Part shown: positions 43,520 to 52,600 of the stretch, in pieces
Numbering within the stretch: position 1 is the stretch's first letter
Layout: each line of letters begins with the position of its first letter
Assembly: GCF_014243395.1 (NCBI RefSeq)
Contig: NZ_JACLCP010000006.1
Location: 124,001-188,000 of the forward strand
Direction: 5' to 3'
Origin: Winogradskyella flava
GTDB lineage: Bacteria > Bacteroidota > Bacteroidia > Flavobacteriales > Flavobacteriaceae
DNA length: 64,000 nt
Program-made: the position numbers and the translations under genes
The notes under the pieces: generated by a model
Database searches by the model: none
What the model was told of the DNA's origin: nothing
Seen by the model: the letters and a program-made list of their open reading frames with translations, nothing else

Positions 43520-45814
43520 ATGAAAACCAGAATCAATCATTTTATTCTATTTGCCTTTTTTGCCCTTTTAACTTTTTCATCTTGTCAGGATGAGACTGTA
43601 GATATTAATAATCCTGACGATCAGGAAACGATTCAGCCAGACTCTCAGCTGGCATCTTTAATCAGTAGAACAACATCGTATTTTGGTGCTTCTGACAATA
43701 TTTTGGACGGTTCAAGTTGTTTGTCAGTAGAATTGCCAGTAACCATTATCGTTAGTGATATTACCATTGTAATCGAAGATGAAGATGATTTAGAGTTGCT
43801 GGAGGATTTGTTCGATGATTTAGATGATGACGCAGATTTCCTTGATTTTATATTTCCTATTACCATAATTCTCAGCGACTATACTGAAATCATTATTGAA
43901 AATGAAGATCAACTCGAAAATCTTATCGATGATTGTGAAGATAATGAAGACGATAGTATTGAATGCGTGGATTTTGTTTATCCAATTTCTTTTTCGGTGT
44001 TTAACTCTGAGTTTGACCTTGTAGAAACCGTAGTTGTTGAAAGTGATGAAGCCTTATATAATTTCTTAGATGACTTAGAGGATGATGAAAATGCGTTGAT
44101 TGTAAGCTTAAACTATCCTGTAACCTTAGAATATGCCAATGGAGATACTATAGAAGTCAACTCTAATGCAGAACTTGTAAATGCTATTGAAGCTGCGGAA
44201 GACGACTGCGACGATGACGATGATGATTGTGAAGGTGAAGAATTAGATGAAATCTTGGAAGAATGTTCTTGGGAAGTGTATTTGTATACTAATAACGATT
44301 TAGAAAATTTAAGTGGTCCGTTTATATTTGACTTCAATGAAAATGGTACTTTGCATATCACGGGAGTTCTAGAAAATCCATATGAGACAACTTGGGAACT
44401 CACTGAAACCGATAATGGTTTAGAACTTAATATTGCTTCATTATGGTATTACGAAGAGCAATTTGGAAATTGGAGAGTTGTAGAATGCGATGATGACGAT
44501 TTAGAGTTTATTCATCTTACAGTAGATGGTACTGGTTTGTTATTCGACCAAGAATGTGAGGATGATTTAGATTGCTCGGTGGTAGATATTAGTGAAGCTT
44601 TAGAAGAAGAATGTTTTTGGGAGCTAGAAACAAATCTTATTGATTCCGTGGTGCCTATCTATGTTTACTTTACGGCAAATGGACAAGTTTTAACTGCAGA
44701 TAATGGAAATACTGAAACACAAATAGGTGTTTGGGAATTAACACAGATAGGTGGAAATATTTTTGTCCTATTCACTTTGCAGCAAGGGTTTAATGATTTA
44801 ACAGGGCAGTGGCAAGTTGTAGAGTGCGAGGATGATGAACTTTACCTCGTAAATGGTGATAATTATATCGAATTAGAGCAAGAATGTGATTTATTTGATG
44901 ATGAGGTCTTTGATTGTTTCGATGATTTTGAATTAGTGTCATGCTTAGGACCAAATAATGAAGCCGAATTTAACCTAAGTGCTGATACCATTGGATTATT
45001 AGATTGTGAATACAGTTTTATTCCATCTTTCCATATTAGTGAAGCTGATGCAGAAGCAGGTAGCAATGCCATTGTAGAGACAGAATCCTATTGGTCTATG
45101 TCAGGGCAAGTATATCTGAGGATAGAAGCGGAAAGTGGTAATTTTGAAGTATTCACTATTTATCTCAATACGGAAGAATGTAATTATTTTGAATGCTTTG
45201 GAAACTATAGTTTAACAGTTTGTGATCAAGACGATGGTATTGCTGATGGTTTGGCACAATTTAGTCTAAATCTAATTTTTGATAATTGTCCAAATGACGA
45301 TGCTGCCTATACATTTCATGAAACACTCATAGACGCTCAGAACGATATTTTAGCGTTACCAAGTACTTATACAAATGTTTCGAATCCGCAAACCGTATAC
45401 TCTAGGGTGTCACTTGCTGGTGATCCTAGTGTTTTTGAAATATTTTCACATGACTTGATTGTACAAGATTGTAACGAATCCTGCTCAGAAGAAGATGTAG
45501 ATGCCATACTCGTAGAATGTATCTGGAACATCACAAATTATAACGGTAGTGATAACCTAGCTGTATGGAATTTCGATTTTGAATCTACAAGTAATATTGT
45601 GGTTATTTATACAAATAATGAAACCATAGATGCTACATGGACCACGTCACAAATAACTGAGGGTGTTGTAATTGAATTCTCAAATGTTGCTGGACCTAAT
45701 ATCCAAGCTATTACAGGATCTTGGTTAGTTGTAGAATGTACGACAGGTCAATTGATACTTCACGATGTTAATAATAGTAATAATGAAATTGTATTAGACC
45801 GAACATGTGATTAA
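43520..45814 (+). CDS. Large aspartate-rich multi-module lipoprotein
   Basis: This 764-residue protein has a lipoprotein signal (Cys22 in LLTFSSCQDE). I see three module types. Four short ones at about 67-105, 110-140, 149-190 and 195-230 have a PVT/PIT strand, an acidic strand and a DL/EL helix. Three of about 100 residues (about 243-350, 355-455 and 660-764) contain EECxWE and G-W-x-VVEC. Two (about 465-560, 565-655) resemble the CDxDxDGxAxF repeats of flavobacterial adhesins. Asp and Glu are very abundant, with an Asp-Cys run near 226-238, so it may bind calcium or other metals. It diverges from the sigma gene and shares its promoter motif. The function is unknown. Confidence 0.7.
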   Translation: MKTRINHFILFAFFALLTFSSCQDETVDINNPDDQETIQPDSQLASLISRTTSYFGASDNILDGSSCLSVELPVTIIVSDITIVIEDEDDLELLEDLFDDLDDDADFLDFIFPITIILSDYTEIIIENEDQLENLIDDCEDNEDDSIECVDFVYPISFSVFNSEFDLVETVVVESDEALYNFLDDLEDDENALIVSLNYPVTLEYANGDTIEVNSNAELVNAIEAAEDDCDDDDDDCEGEELDEILEECSWEVYLYTNNDLENLSGPFIFDFNENGTLHITGVLENPYETTWELTETDNGLELNIASLWYYEEQFGNWRVVECDDDDLEFIHLTVDGTGLLFDQECEDDLDCSVVDISEALEEECFWELETNLIDSVVPIYVYFTANGQVLTADNGNTETQIGVWELTQIGGNIFVLFTLQQGFNDLTGQWQVVECEDDELYLVNGDNYIELEQECDLFDDEVFDCFDDFELVSCLGPNNEAEFNLSADTIGLLDCEYSFIPSFHISEADAEAGSNAIVETESYWSMSGQVYLRIEAESGNFEVFTIYLNTEECNYFECFGNYSLTVCDQDDGIADGLAQFSLNLIFDNCPNDDAAYTFHETLIDAQNDILALPSTYTNVSNPQTVYSRVSLAGDPSVFEIFSHDLIVQDCNESCSEEDVDAILVECIWNITNYNGSDNLAVWNFDFESTSNIVVIYTNNETIDATWTTSQITEGVVIEFSNVAGPNIQAITGSWLVVECTTGQLILHDVNNSNNEIVLDRTCD

Positions 45815-45860
45815 GATAAGAACCGCTAGAAGTTAGTAATTTTAGTAAGTTTAAGTTGAT

Positions 45861-45899
45861 GAAAAGAGTTGCCAACCGCCAGGCAGCTCTTTTCTTTGT
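45861..45899 (+). terminator. Terminator after the acidic lipoprotein gene
   Basis: GAAAAGAGTTGCC pairs with GGCAGCTCTTTTC (one G-T pair) around an eight-base loop; the descending arm is T-rich. Confidence 0.75.
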
Positions 45900-45963
45900 A
45901 ATATTCTCAAATATAACATTCTATAATTATAAATATACCATTCGTTTATCTCTTGTAATTTCT

Positions 45964-45971
45964 TAAATTTG
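45964..45971 (+). promoter_or_regulatory. Probable -7 box for ffh
   Basis: TAAATTTG matches TAnnTTTG and lies 23 bases before the ffh ATG. The -33 TTG is not clear. Confidence 0.45.
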
Positions 45972-45994
45972 CAACTTCAAAAAGAGATAGAATA

Positions 45995-47326
45995 ATGTTC
46001 AATAATTTAAGTGATAAGTTAGATAAAGCACTACACGTTTTAAAGGGCCATGGCAGTATTACGGAAGTTAATGTTGCCGAAACTTTAAAGGAAGTAAGAC
46101 GTGCGCTTTTAGATGCCGATGTTAATTTTAAAATTGCCAAGGAATTTACCAATAAGGTCAAGGAAAAAGCACTAGGTCAGAATGTATTGACAACCCTTCA
46201 ACCAGGCCAATTAATGGTTAAAATCGTTAAGGACGAATTAACCGAGCTTATGGGAGGTGATGTAGAAGGTATTAATCTTTCTGGCAATCCAAGTATCGTT
46301 TTAATGTCTGGTCTTCAGGGATCTGGTAAAACAACATTTTCAGGTAAACTTGCCAACTATCTTAAAAATAAGAAAACAAAGAAACCTTTATTAGTGGCTT
46401 GTGATGTGTATCGTCCTGCTGCCATAGATCAATTACACGTTGTTGGTGACCAAATTAATGTTGAGGTTTTTAGTGATAAAGGCAATAATGATCCGGTTGC
46501 TATTGCGCAAGCAGGTGTTGCTCATGCCAAAGCAAATGGCTTCAATGTAGTTATTATAGATACAGCTGGTCGTTTAGCTGTTGATGAAGCTATGATGACC
46601 GAAATCTCAAATATTCATAAGGCCATTGAGCCTCAAGAGACCTTGTTTGTTGTGGATTCAATGACAGGTCAAGATGCTGTCAATACTGCTAAAGCTTTTA
46701 ATGATATTTTAAATTTTGATGGTGTTATCCTTACTAAGTTAGATGGTGATACTAGAGGTGGTGCTGCGATTTCTATTAAGTCTGTCGTAAATAAACCTAT
46801 CAAATTCATTGGTACCGGTGAGAAAATGGAAGCTATTGATGTGTTCTATCCATCTCGTATGGCAGACCGTATTCTTGGAATGGGAGATGTGGTGTCTCTT
46901 GTAGAGCGCGCTCAAGAGCAGTTTGATGAAGAGGAAGCTCGCAAACTTCAAAAGAAGATTGCTAAGAACCAATTTGGATTTGATGATTTCTTAAAGCAGA
47001 TTCAGCAAATCAAAAAGATGGGTAATATGAAAGATCTCATCGGCATGATTCCTGGTGCAGGTAAAATGATGAAAGATATAGATATAGATGACGATGCTTT
47101 TAAAGGTATTGAAGCTATAATCCATTCCATGACGCCTGCAGAACGTTCAAATCCATCAATCATCAATTCCAGCAGAAAGAAAAGAATTGGTAAAGGATCA
47201 GGTACTTCAGTACAAGAGGTCAATCAACTATTGAAGCAGTTTACACAAATGAGCAAAATGATGAAGATGATGCAAGGTGGAGGCGGAAAACGTATGATGC
47301 AGGCTATGAAAAATATGCCGAGATAA
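45995..47326 (+). CDS. ffh: Signal recognition particle protein Ffh
   Basis: Ffh binds signal sequences and targets ribosomes to the membrane through FtsY. The 443-residue protein has an N domain and a GTPase domain with LMSGLQGSGKTTFSGKLA, the DTAGRL motif and LTKLDGDTRGGA. The M domain is Met-rich, with SKMMKMMQGGGGKRMMQA at the end. The 4.5S RNA gene is not seen in this window. folD follows after 31 bases, probably in the same operon. Confidence 0.98.
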   Translation: MFNNLSDKLDKALHVLKGHGSITEVNVAETLKEVRRALLDADVNFKIAKEFTNKVKEKALGQNVLTTLQPGQLMVKIVKDELTELMGGDVEGINLSGNPSIVLMSGLQGSGKTTFSGKLANYLKNKKTKKPLLVACDVYRPAAIDQLHVVGDQINVEVFSDKGNNDPVAIAQAGVAHAKANGFNVVIIDTAGRLAVDEAMMTEISNIHKAIEPQETLFVVDSMTGQDAVNTAKAFNDILNFDGVILTKLDGDTRGGAAISIKSVVNKPIKFIGTGEKMEAIDVFYPSRMADRILGMGDVVSLVERAQEQFDEEEARKLQKKIAKNQFGFDDFLKQIQQIKKMGNMKDLIGMIPGAGKMMKDIDIDDDAFKGIEAIIHSMTPAERSNPSIINSSRKKRIGKGSGTSVQEVNQLLKQFTQMSKMMKMMQGGGGKRMMQAMKNMPR

Positions 47327-47357
47327 TTATTATATTCATTATTAGAAAACAACCAAC

Positions 47358-48242
47358 ATGACAATTCTAGACGGAAGAAAAACCAGTAACGACATTAAAA
47401 ATGAAATAAAGGCTGAAGTTGACAAAATGAAAGCCGATGGCGAAAAAGTACCACATCTTGCTGCAGTTATCGTTGGTAATGACGGTGCTAGTTTAACTTA
47501 TGTTGGTAGTAAAGTTAGAGCTTGTGAGCGTGTTGGTTTTGAATCTACAATGGTACGTCTACCTAATACAACAAGTGAAATTGAGTTGTTGGATAAAATA
47601 CATGAGCTCAATAATAATGACGATATCGATGGATTTATAATCCAATTACCACTACCACCTCAGATTAATACTCAGAAAGTGCTAATGGCTGTTCATCCAG
47701 ATAAAGATGTAGATGGCTTTCATCCAACAAACTTTGGAAAAATGGCATTGGATATGTCTACCTTTATTCCTGCGACACCATTTGGTATTTTAGAACTTAT
47801 AGATCGCTACGGTGTTGAAACTAAAGGAAAGCATACTGTTGTAATTGGTCGTTCACATATTGTTGGCCGACCAATGAGTATTTTAATGGGACGTAAAGGT
47901 TTTCCTGGAAATTCTACGGTAACCTTAACCCATAGTCATACTAAGAATATAACTCAAATCACTTCACAAGCAGATATTGTTATTTCGGCATTAGGTATAC
48001 CAAATTTTTTAAAAGCGGAAATGGTAAAAGATGACGCTGTAATTATTGATGTTGGTATAACCAGAGTACCAGATGATTCTGAAAAGGGTTATTATATTAC
48101 TGGTGATGTCGATTTTGAAAATGTGAGCAAAAAAGCGAGTTTTATTACTCCCGTTCCTGGTGGCGTAGGCCCAATGACCATTGCCATGTTGTTAAAGAAT
48201 ACTTTACTAGCAAGAGAACAACACAGACAGCATAACAGGTAG
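47358..48242 (+). CDS. folD: Bifunctional methylenetetrahydrofolate dehydrogenase/cyclohydrolase
   Basis: FolD interconverts methylene-, methenyl- and formyl-tetrahydrofolate. The 294-residue protein has the catalytic Tyr-Lys motif in LTYVGSKVRACERVG, and GFIIQLPLPPQ and KDVDGFHPTNFGKM. The NADP site VVIGRSHIVGRPMSILM and the C-terminal PVPGGVGPMTIAMLLKNT are also present. The length is typical. A TIGR02206-type membrane protein gene begins 8 bases after it. Confidence 0.98.
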   Translation: MTILDGRKTSNDIKNEIKAEVDKMKADGEKVPHLAAVIVGNDGASLTYVGSKVRACERVGFESTMVRLPNTTSEIELLDKIHELNNNDDIDGFIIQLPLPPQINTQKVLMAVHPDKDVDGFHPTNFGKMALDMSTFIPATPFGILELIDRYGVETKGKHTVVIGRSHIVGRPMSILMGRKGFPGNSTVTLTHSHTKNITQITSQADIVISALGIPNFLKAEMVKDDAVIIDVGITRVPDDSEKGYYITGDVDFENVSKKASFITPVPGGVGPMTIAMLLKNTLLAREQHRQHNR

Positions 48243-48250
48243 TTTCTTCT

Positions 48251-48970
48251 ATGGTTTTCTTAAAATTTCTTATCGCTTTTAAATCAGTTACGATAGGGAG
48301 TTTACAACATGTATTACCCATATTATTTGCAATAGGTTTTACAATTTTATTGATAAAACATTCAATACAGAATCTAAACGATAAGAAGAGACAGAAAACA
48401 ATTCATGTATTAGCTTGGTTTGTGTCATTGACAGTAATAAGTTTTCATTTGTATCGTATTGGTTTTGATAGTTATAACTTCAAAACCGATTTGCCAATGT
48501 ACCTCTGTAGCTTGATGGCACTACTAATTCCTGTATTTACATATTACAGAAAATATTGGATGTTTGAGATATTAGTATTTTGGGTTATTGGAGGAACACT
48601 TCAAGGAACCTTAACACCAGACATTACCACTGGCTTTCCTAGCTTTGATTACTTTAGATATTGGATAGTACACCTTGGGCTATTAACAATAATTTTCTAC
48701 TTCATTTTTGTTTTTAAGATGAAACCCAAACTTATAAGTGTACTTAGGTCGTTTTTGGCATTGCAGGTCTATGTCTTACTAATGATGGTATTGAACTATT
48801 TGTTAGACGCCAATTATTTTTACTTGAATGAAAAACCAAAATCAGCCTCACTCTTAGACTATTTTGGTGAATGGCCTTATTATATCCTAGTTGGACAATT
48901 GATTGTTCTTCCGTTATTTTTGATCATTTATTTGCCATTCTATTTATCAAATAACAGAAAAACTACTTAG
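48251..48970 (+). CDS. TIGR02206/YwaF-type membrane protein
   Basis: The 239-residue protein has six or seven hydrophobic helices and matches the YwaF-like integral membrane family. Recognisable segments are [36 protein letters not shown] and [20 protein letters not shown]. No function is known for the family in bacteria. It lies 8 bases after folD and overlaps the end of the convergent VOC gene by 8 bases. Confidence 0.8.
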   Translation: MVFLKFLIAFKSVTIGSLQHVLPILFAIGFTILLIKHSIQNLNDKKRQKTIHVLAWFVSLTVISFHLYRIGFDSYNFKTDLPMYLCSLMALLIPVFTYYRKYWMFEILVFWVIGGTLQGTLTPDITTGFPSFDYFRYWIVHLGLLTIIFYFIFVFKMKPKLISVLRSFLALQVYVLLMMVLNYLLDANYFYLNEKPKSASLLDYFGEWPYYILVGQLIVLPLFLIIYLPFYLSNNRKTT

Positions 48971-49385
48971 CAAATAATTGGCTCATATCTTTAAAGGCTT
49001 TGAACTCTAAAGCATTACCAGAGGGATCTTTAAAAAACATGGTGGCTTGTTCACCAACTTGACCTTCAAATCTTATATAAGGCTCGATGATGAACTTAAT
49101 ACCTTTCGACTTTAATAGTTCCGCGAACTCGTTGAATGTATTCCAAGGTAAGACCACGCCAAAATGTGGAACAGGGACATCTTTACCATCTACAGCATTG
49201 GTGTGAGTTTCTTCTTGACTTTTAGCTTTGTAATGAATGACTAATTGATGGCCAAAGAAGTTATAATCGACCCAGTGGTCGCTACTTCTGCCTTCTTCAA
49301 AATTTAAAACGCTGGTGTAGAATTTTCGACATTCAGCTAAATTATGTACTGGAATGGCTAGGTGAAAAGGTGAAATTTTAGACAT
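48963..49385 (-). CDS. VOC-family (glyoxalase/dioxygenase-like) protein
   Basis: The 140-residue protein has the paired beta-alpha-beta-beta-beta fold of vicinal oxygen chelate proteins. It starts [20 protein letters not shown] with a metal-ligand His and has [18 protein letters not shown]. It ends [18 protein letters not shown] with the Glu ligand. Relatives include glyoxalase I, dioxygenases and resistance proteins; the substrate cannot be inferred. Confidence 0.85.
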   Translation of the reverse strand: MSKISPFHLAIPVHNLAECRKFYTSVLNFEEGRSSDHWVDYNFFGHQLVIHYKAKSQEETHTNAVDGKDVPVPHFGVVLPWNTFNEFAELLKSKGIKFIIEPYIRFEGQVGEQATMFFKDPSGNALEFKAFKDMSQLFAK

Positions 49386-49418
49386 GACAAATAAGTATTA
49401 TTAAGCTAAAGATAAAAC

Positions 49419-49454
49419 AAAAAAAGCTTGCCAAAATATGAAATTTTGACAAGC
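49419..49454 (-). terminator. Terminator after the TPR/DUF1579-like gene
   Basis: On the minus strand GCTTGTCAAAAT pairs with ATTTTGGCAAGC around a five-base loop, followed by seven T residues. Confidence 0.8.
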
Positions 49455-49488
49455 CTAAACAAATCGATCTAACCATCAATCAATCTTC

Positions 49489-50355
49489 CTATTTTCGCTT
49501 GTACAAACCATCGAAAGACATTGTCCAAGTTTTTCCCTCATCAGTGCTGGATTCTAAGGTTTGTCTTACACTATCATCATTTTTGTTGTGAGTCCATATC
49601 ATTCTAAACCAGTTTCCGTTACCTTGAGCTATCATTTGCATATCACCACCTGTATAGTTTTCTGTTTCCTCGTAATGGCTTACGCCACTACCTGCTACCC
49701 AATTTTGTTTCCACTTTTTATCTGTAGAATCATAATAGCTTATGGAGTTTCCACCATTATTACCTGTTGGTCTCCAGTTCTCTAAAATGCCGCAGTCACC
49801 ATTGGTATTTGTGATACTGCTTTCCGCAATTTTTTGACCTTGTACATAAACATCCCATTCTCCCAACCAAAAATCAAACTTTCTATAATTACTATCAAAT
49901 TTGCATGGATTAGCGCGTTTGTACATATTTAGTTTAATAGCCTTAAATCGCTCATTATCTTTAATTGGATCAAAAACAGAATCTTTCAATTGTGTGGTGA
50001 ATGTAGCCTTTATACTATCTAGGGTTTCAAATTCTTCCAGAGCTTTTACTGCTTGATTTTCGGACATATAACTTTTCGCAGACCAAAGTAAAACGAAAGG
50101 TCCTTTTAATCCGCGTTTCTTTATGATTTCAAAATTTTTGATGGCTTCTTTATGTTGTTTTAAGTTGGCGTAACTAAATGCCATAAAGTAATTCGCCATT
50201 GAATCTTTTGGGTTGAGTTTTAACTGTTTTTTTCCAGTCTCTATGACTTTTTTGTACTCCTTGTTTCGAAAATCTGGTTGATATGGATTATTGTTTTGAG
50301 AAGTAATACCTTGAGTCAAGAATAAGGTGATTAAAAGTGCTATAGTTTTTTTCAT
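49489..50355 (-). CDS. Exported TPR protein with DUF1579-like domain
   Basis: The 288-residue protein has a signal peptide (MKKTIALLITLFLTQGITSQ). Two or three TPR-like helices follow (residues 30-120, FRNKEYKKVIETGKKQL and NYFMAFSYANLKQHKEAIKN). The C-terminal beta-rich domain (about 155-288) carries FDFWLGEWDVYVQGQKIAES and WKQNWVAGSGVSHYEETE. This domain resembles DUF1579-like, lipocalin-type proteins. It is next to an AraC gene on the same strand and near a second gene with a similar beta domain (51575-52525). Confidence 0.7.
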   Translation of the reverse strand: MKKTIALLITLFLTQGITSQNNNPYQPDFRNKEYKKVIETGKKQLKLNPKDSMANYFMAFSYANLKQHKEAIKNFEIIKKRGLKGPFVLLWSAKSYMSENQAVKALEEFETLDSIKATFTTQLKDSVFDPIKDNERFKAIKLNMYKRANPCKFDSNYRKFDFWLGEWDVYVQGQKIAESSITNTNGDCGILENWRPTGNNGGNSISYYDSTDKKWKQNWVAGSGVSHYEETENYTGGDMQMIAQGNGNWFRMIWTHNKNDDSVRQTLESSTDEGKTWTMSFDGLYKRK

Positions 50356-50410
50356 GTTGAATTAATTTTAATTCAAATCAACAAAAAAAAAGATAGTGCT
50401 AAGTTTGTAA

Positions 50411-51502
50411 TTATAAATGTTTACCTCTTTTATACTCTGTAGGCGTACAATTATGTTTGTTCTTAAAGGCCTTGTAGAAAGTAACTTTATTATTAAAGCC
50501 AACATCGAAATATATGGTCTTAACACTATGGTCATTATTATTTGATTGTAATAGCTTCTCTGCCTCTAATAAACGGTAATCGTTTATAAAGCTATTGAAA
50601 TTTTTGCCAGATTTCTTATTAATGACTTTAGATAATAAATGTGTAGAGTAACCTACTTTGTCCGCTAGGTTTGCCAAGCGTAACTCATTGTCTTTAAAAG
50701 GTTTTTCGCTTTCTATGTAATTCACTAGGTTGTTATAGAATTCGTTAATCAAGTTGTCTTCAAAACTGTCTTTTTTGTTTTCAATGGGTAGAAACACTTC
50801 AGAAATAAACTCTCCATCAAAAATTTGAGGCTCCTTATAAACAAAATAACCTATGGTGTATATTGCTAACGTCATTGAGAAAGATATCATGTAATCCCAT
50901 TGATTATTAAAGAATGAAAAATTAATCAAAATATAATATGAAATGTAGGACAACAGAAATAGTGCAAAAAGACCTATTAAAATCCTTACCCATTTGAAGC
51001 GTATTTTCTTAAATTCAGAGTCTAAGCCGTTACTTTTTCTAATAAGTTTCACCATCAGGAATAAGTATAAGCTTAGGTGCGCTGTTATTATGGCATAATG
51101 TGATAAAAAGTTAAGCTTAGAACCTGTACCCAACCTATAGTCAAAAACAAATTGAGACCAAAAGAAAAGTGTTAGGCCAATCCACAAAAAAGAGAGTGCG
51201 AAATGGGCATAGATATACTTCATCTTTAAATTGTACAATTCCAAAAGGTACATATACAGTAATGGACCAACCGAGAAATAACCGATATAAGGAAGCGAAC
51301 TAAAATAGGGTAATGTAGTATTATACTTTGTCCAATACAAAACGTAAGAAAACAAGATGCCAGAAAACGACAGAACCAACAGTGCAATGGGATAATTACG
51401 TTTATTCCTGCTACCAAACATTATGATACACAGAAAAATTCCCATTGCTACTGCAAATAGAAATCCCGAGGTCCAAGTATCAAATGATGCTGATTGTTGC
51501 AT
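50411..51502 (-). CDS. AraC-family regulator with N-terminal membrane domain
   Basis: The 363-residue protein has six or seven membrane helices in the first 215 residues, starting FLFAVAMGIFLCIIMFGS. An AraC DNA-binding domain follows at about 265-363 (LRLANLADKVGYSTHLLSKV, FNSFINDYRLLEAEKLLQ, DVGFNNKVTFYKAFKNKHNC). It lies between two genes for secreted DUF1579-like proteins on the same strand and may regulate them. The membrane domain suggests control by an envelope signal. Confidence 0.87.
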   Translation of the reverse strand: MQQSASFDTWTSGFLFAVAMGIFLCIIMFGSRNKRNYPIALLVLSFSGILFSYVLYWTKYNTTLPYFSSLPYIGYFSVGPLLYMYLLELYNLKMKYIYAHFALSFLWIGLTLFFWSQFVFDYRLGTGSKLNFLSHYAIITAHLSLYLFLMVKLIRKSNGLDSEFKKIRFKWVRILIGLFALFLLSYISYYILINFSFFNNQWDYMISFSMTLAIYTIGYFVYKEPQIFDGEFISEVFLPIENKKDSFEDNLINEFYNNLVNYIESEKPFKDNELRLANLADKVGYSTHLLSKVINKKSGKNFNSFINDYRLLEAEKLLQSNNNDHSVKTIYFDVGFNNKVTFYKAFKNKHNCTPTEYKRGKHL

Positions 51503-51574
51503 GCTTAAACTAATGTAGGTAAATGGAGACTACTTTGGTTTAGAATTATAAATATTTACCTAAATTTAGTTGAG

Positions 51575-52525
51575 CTACTCAGCCACGTTGTTCCAGATGT
51601 CGAGATATATTTTCCAATCTCCATCGATTTTTTTCCAAACAATAATATATTTGCCTTTCCAGCTTACTTCTTTCTTATCTTTTGTTAAGGTTTTACCTTC
51701 GTAGTAGCCATAATCGTAAGCAGTGTCATTTTCAATATGAACTTCGTTTGGGGTGACTTTATGATGAAGAATCTTTACACCATCTGGAATAGTCCAATAT
51801 GATTTTAAATCGGTTTTTCCAACTATTATTTTTCTGTTATTCGGGAATATCTTTCCGTCATCGGTGTACATATTTACTAAGGCATCAATATCTCCATCCA
51901 TATAGGCTTTAGAAAAAGCCAATGTATTTTTTTTAATGCTATCCAAATCTGAATTTGCACTCACCTCTCTTTTACAATCAATTTTCCAGGTAGGAAAAAC
52001 CACTTTTTCAGTTTTGTCTGTCCATTCGCCAATCCATTTATAACCTAAATCACTGATGTCATAAAATGTTAATCTAAAATAACCATCAGTTCCGTTAGGT
52101 GCTTTTTGATCGCGATATAATACAATATTCCCGTTTTCGGTTTTAGTACCTTCCCAAGTTGGTAATTTAGTAGATGGTGCTCCAGACGAATAATAATGCA
52201 CATACCATCTGCTACTATCTGCAATAAATTGACGAATACTTCCGGAATGTTTGCCGTCGGCTTTTATAGTTTCATCTTGAACCGCCATTCCATCCATAAT
52301 GTATTTCCATTCCCAAGTCATATCTACAGGATCTGCCCAAGTTTGATCTTGATTTCTTGAAACTGATTTACAATTACACTTTCCTATTAAAGGTTGATAA
52401 TCCTTAATTTGTGTTGGTGCGCCTGGGTTTGGTAGACCATAGGGATTAGTATCTGATGCGGAATAATCATTTTGTGAAAAACAAAAGATTGAAAACAGAA
52501 AAAAGAGCGGTAAAATTGATTTCAT
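51575..52525 (-). CDS. Exported DUF1579-like plus SnoaL/DUF4440-like protein
   Basis: The 316-residue protein has a signal peptide (ILPLFFLFSIFCFSQ). Residues about 40-195 form a beta-rich domain with PLIGKCNCKSVSRNQDQTW, MTWEWKYIMDGMAVQDET and YKWIGEWTDKTEKVVFPTWK. Residues about 200-316 are a SnoaL/NTF2-type domain (LAFSKAYMDGDIDALVNMYT, YIIVWKKIDGDWKIYLDIWN). The two-domain order recurs in flavobacterial stress proteins, but no reaction can be assigned. An AraC gene lies 72 bases downstream. Confidence 0.72.
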   Translation of the reverse strand: MKSILPLFFLFSIFCFSQNDYSASDTNPYGLPNPGAPTQIKDYQPLIGKCNCKSVSRNQDQTWADPVDMTWEWKYIMDGMAVQDETIKADGKHSGSIRQFIADSSRWYVHYYSSGAPSTKLPTWEGTKTENGNIVLYRDQKAPNGTDGYFRLTFYDISDLGYKWIGEWTDKTEKVVFPTWKIDCKREVSANSDLDSIKKNTLAFSKAYMDGDIDALVNMYTDDGKIFPNNRKIIVGKTDLKSYWTIPDGVKILHHKVTPNEVHIENDTAYDYGYYEGKTLTKDKKEVSWKGKYIIVWKKIDGDWKIYLDIWNNVAE

Positions 52526-52600
52526 TTGTATAGGATGATTGAGTTAGTACTTCTAAAGTTAAAAATCAATCATTCAAGAGCTTTGTTAATTAGGATTTAA

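Noticed and set aside
44200..44240. Run of Asp codons (GAC/GAT) considered as a microsatellite for phase variation
   Set aside because: The codons vary (GAC, GAT, TGC, TGT) and keep frame, so it is selected acidic sequence rather than a slipping tract.
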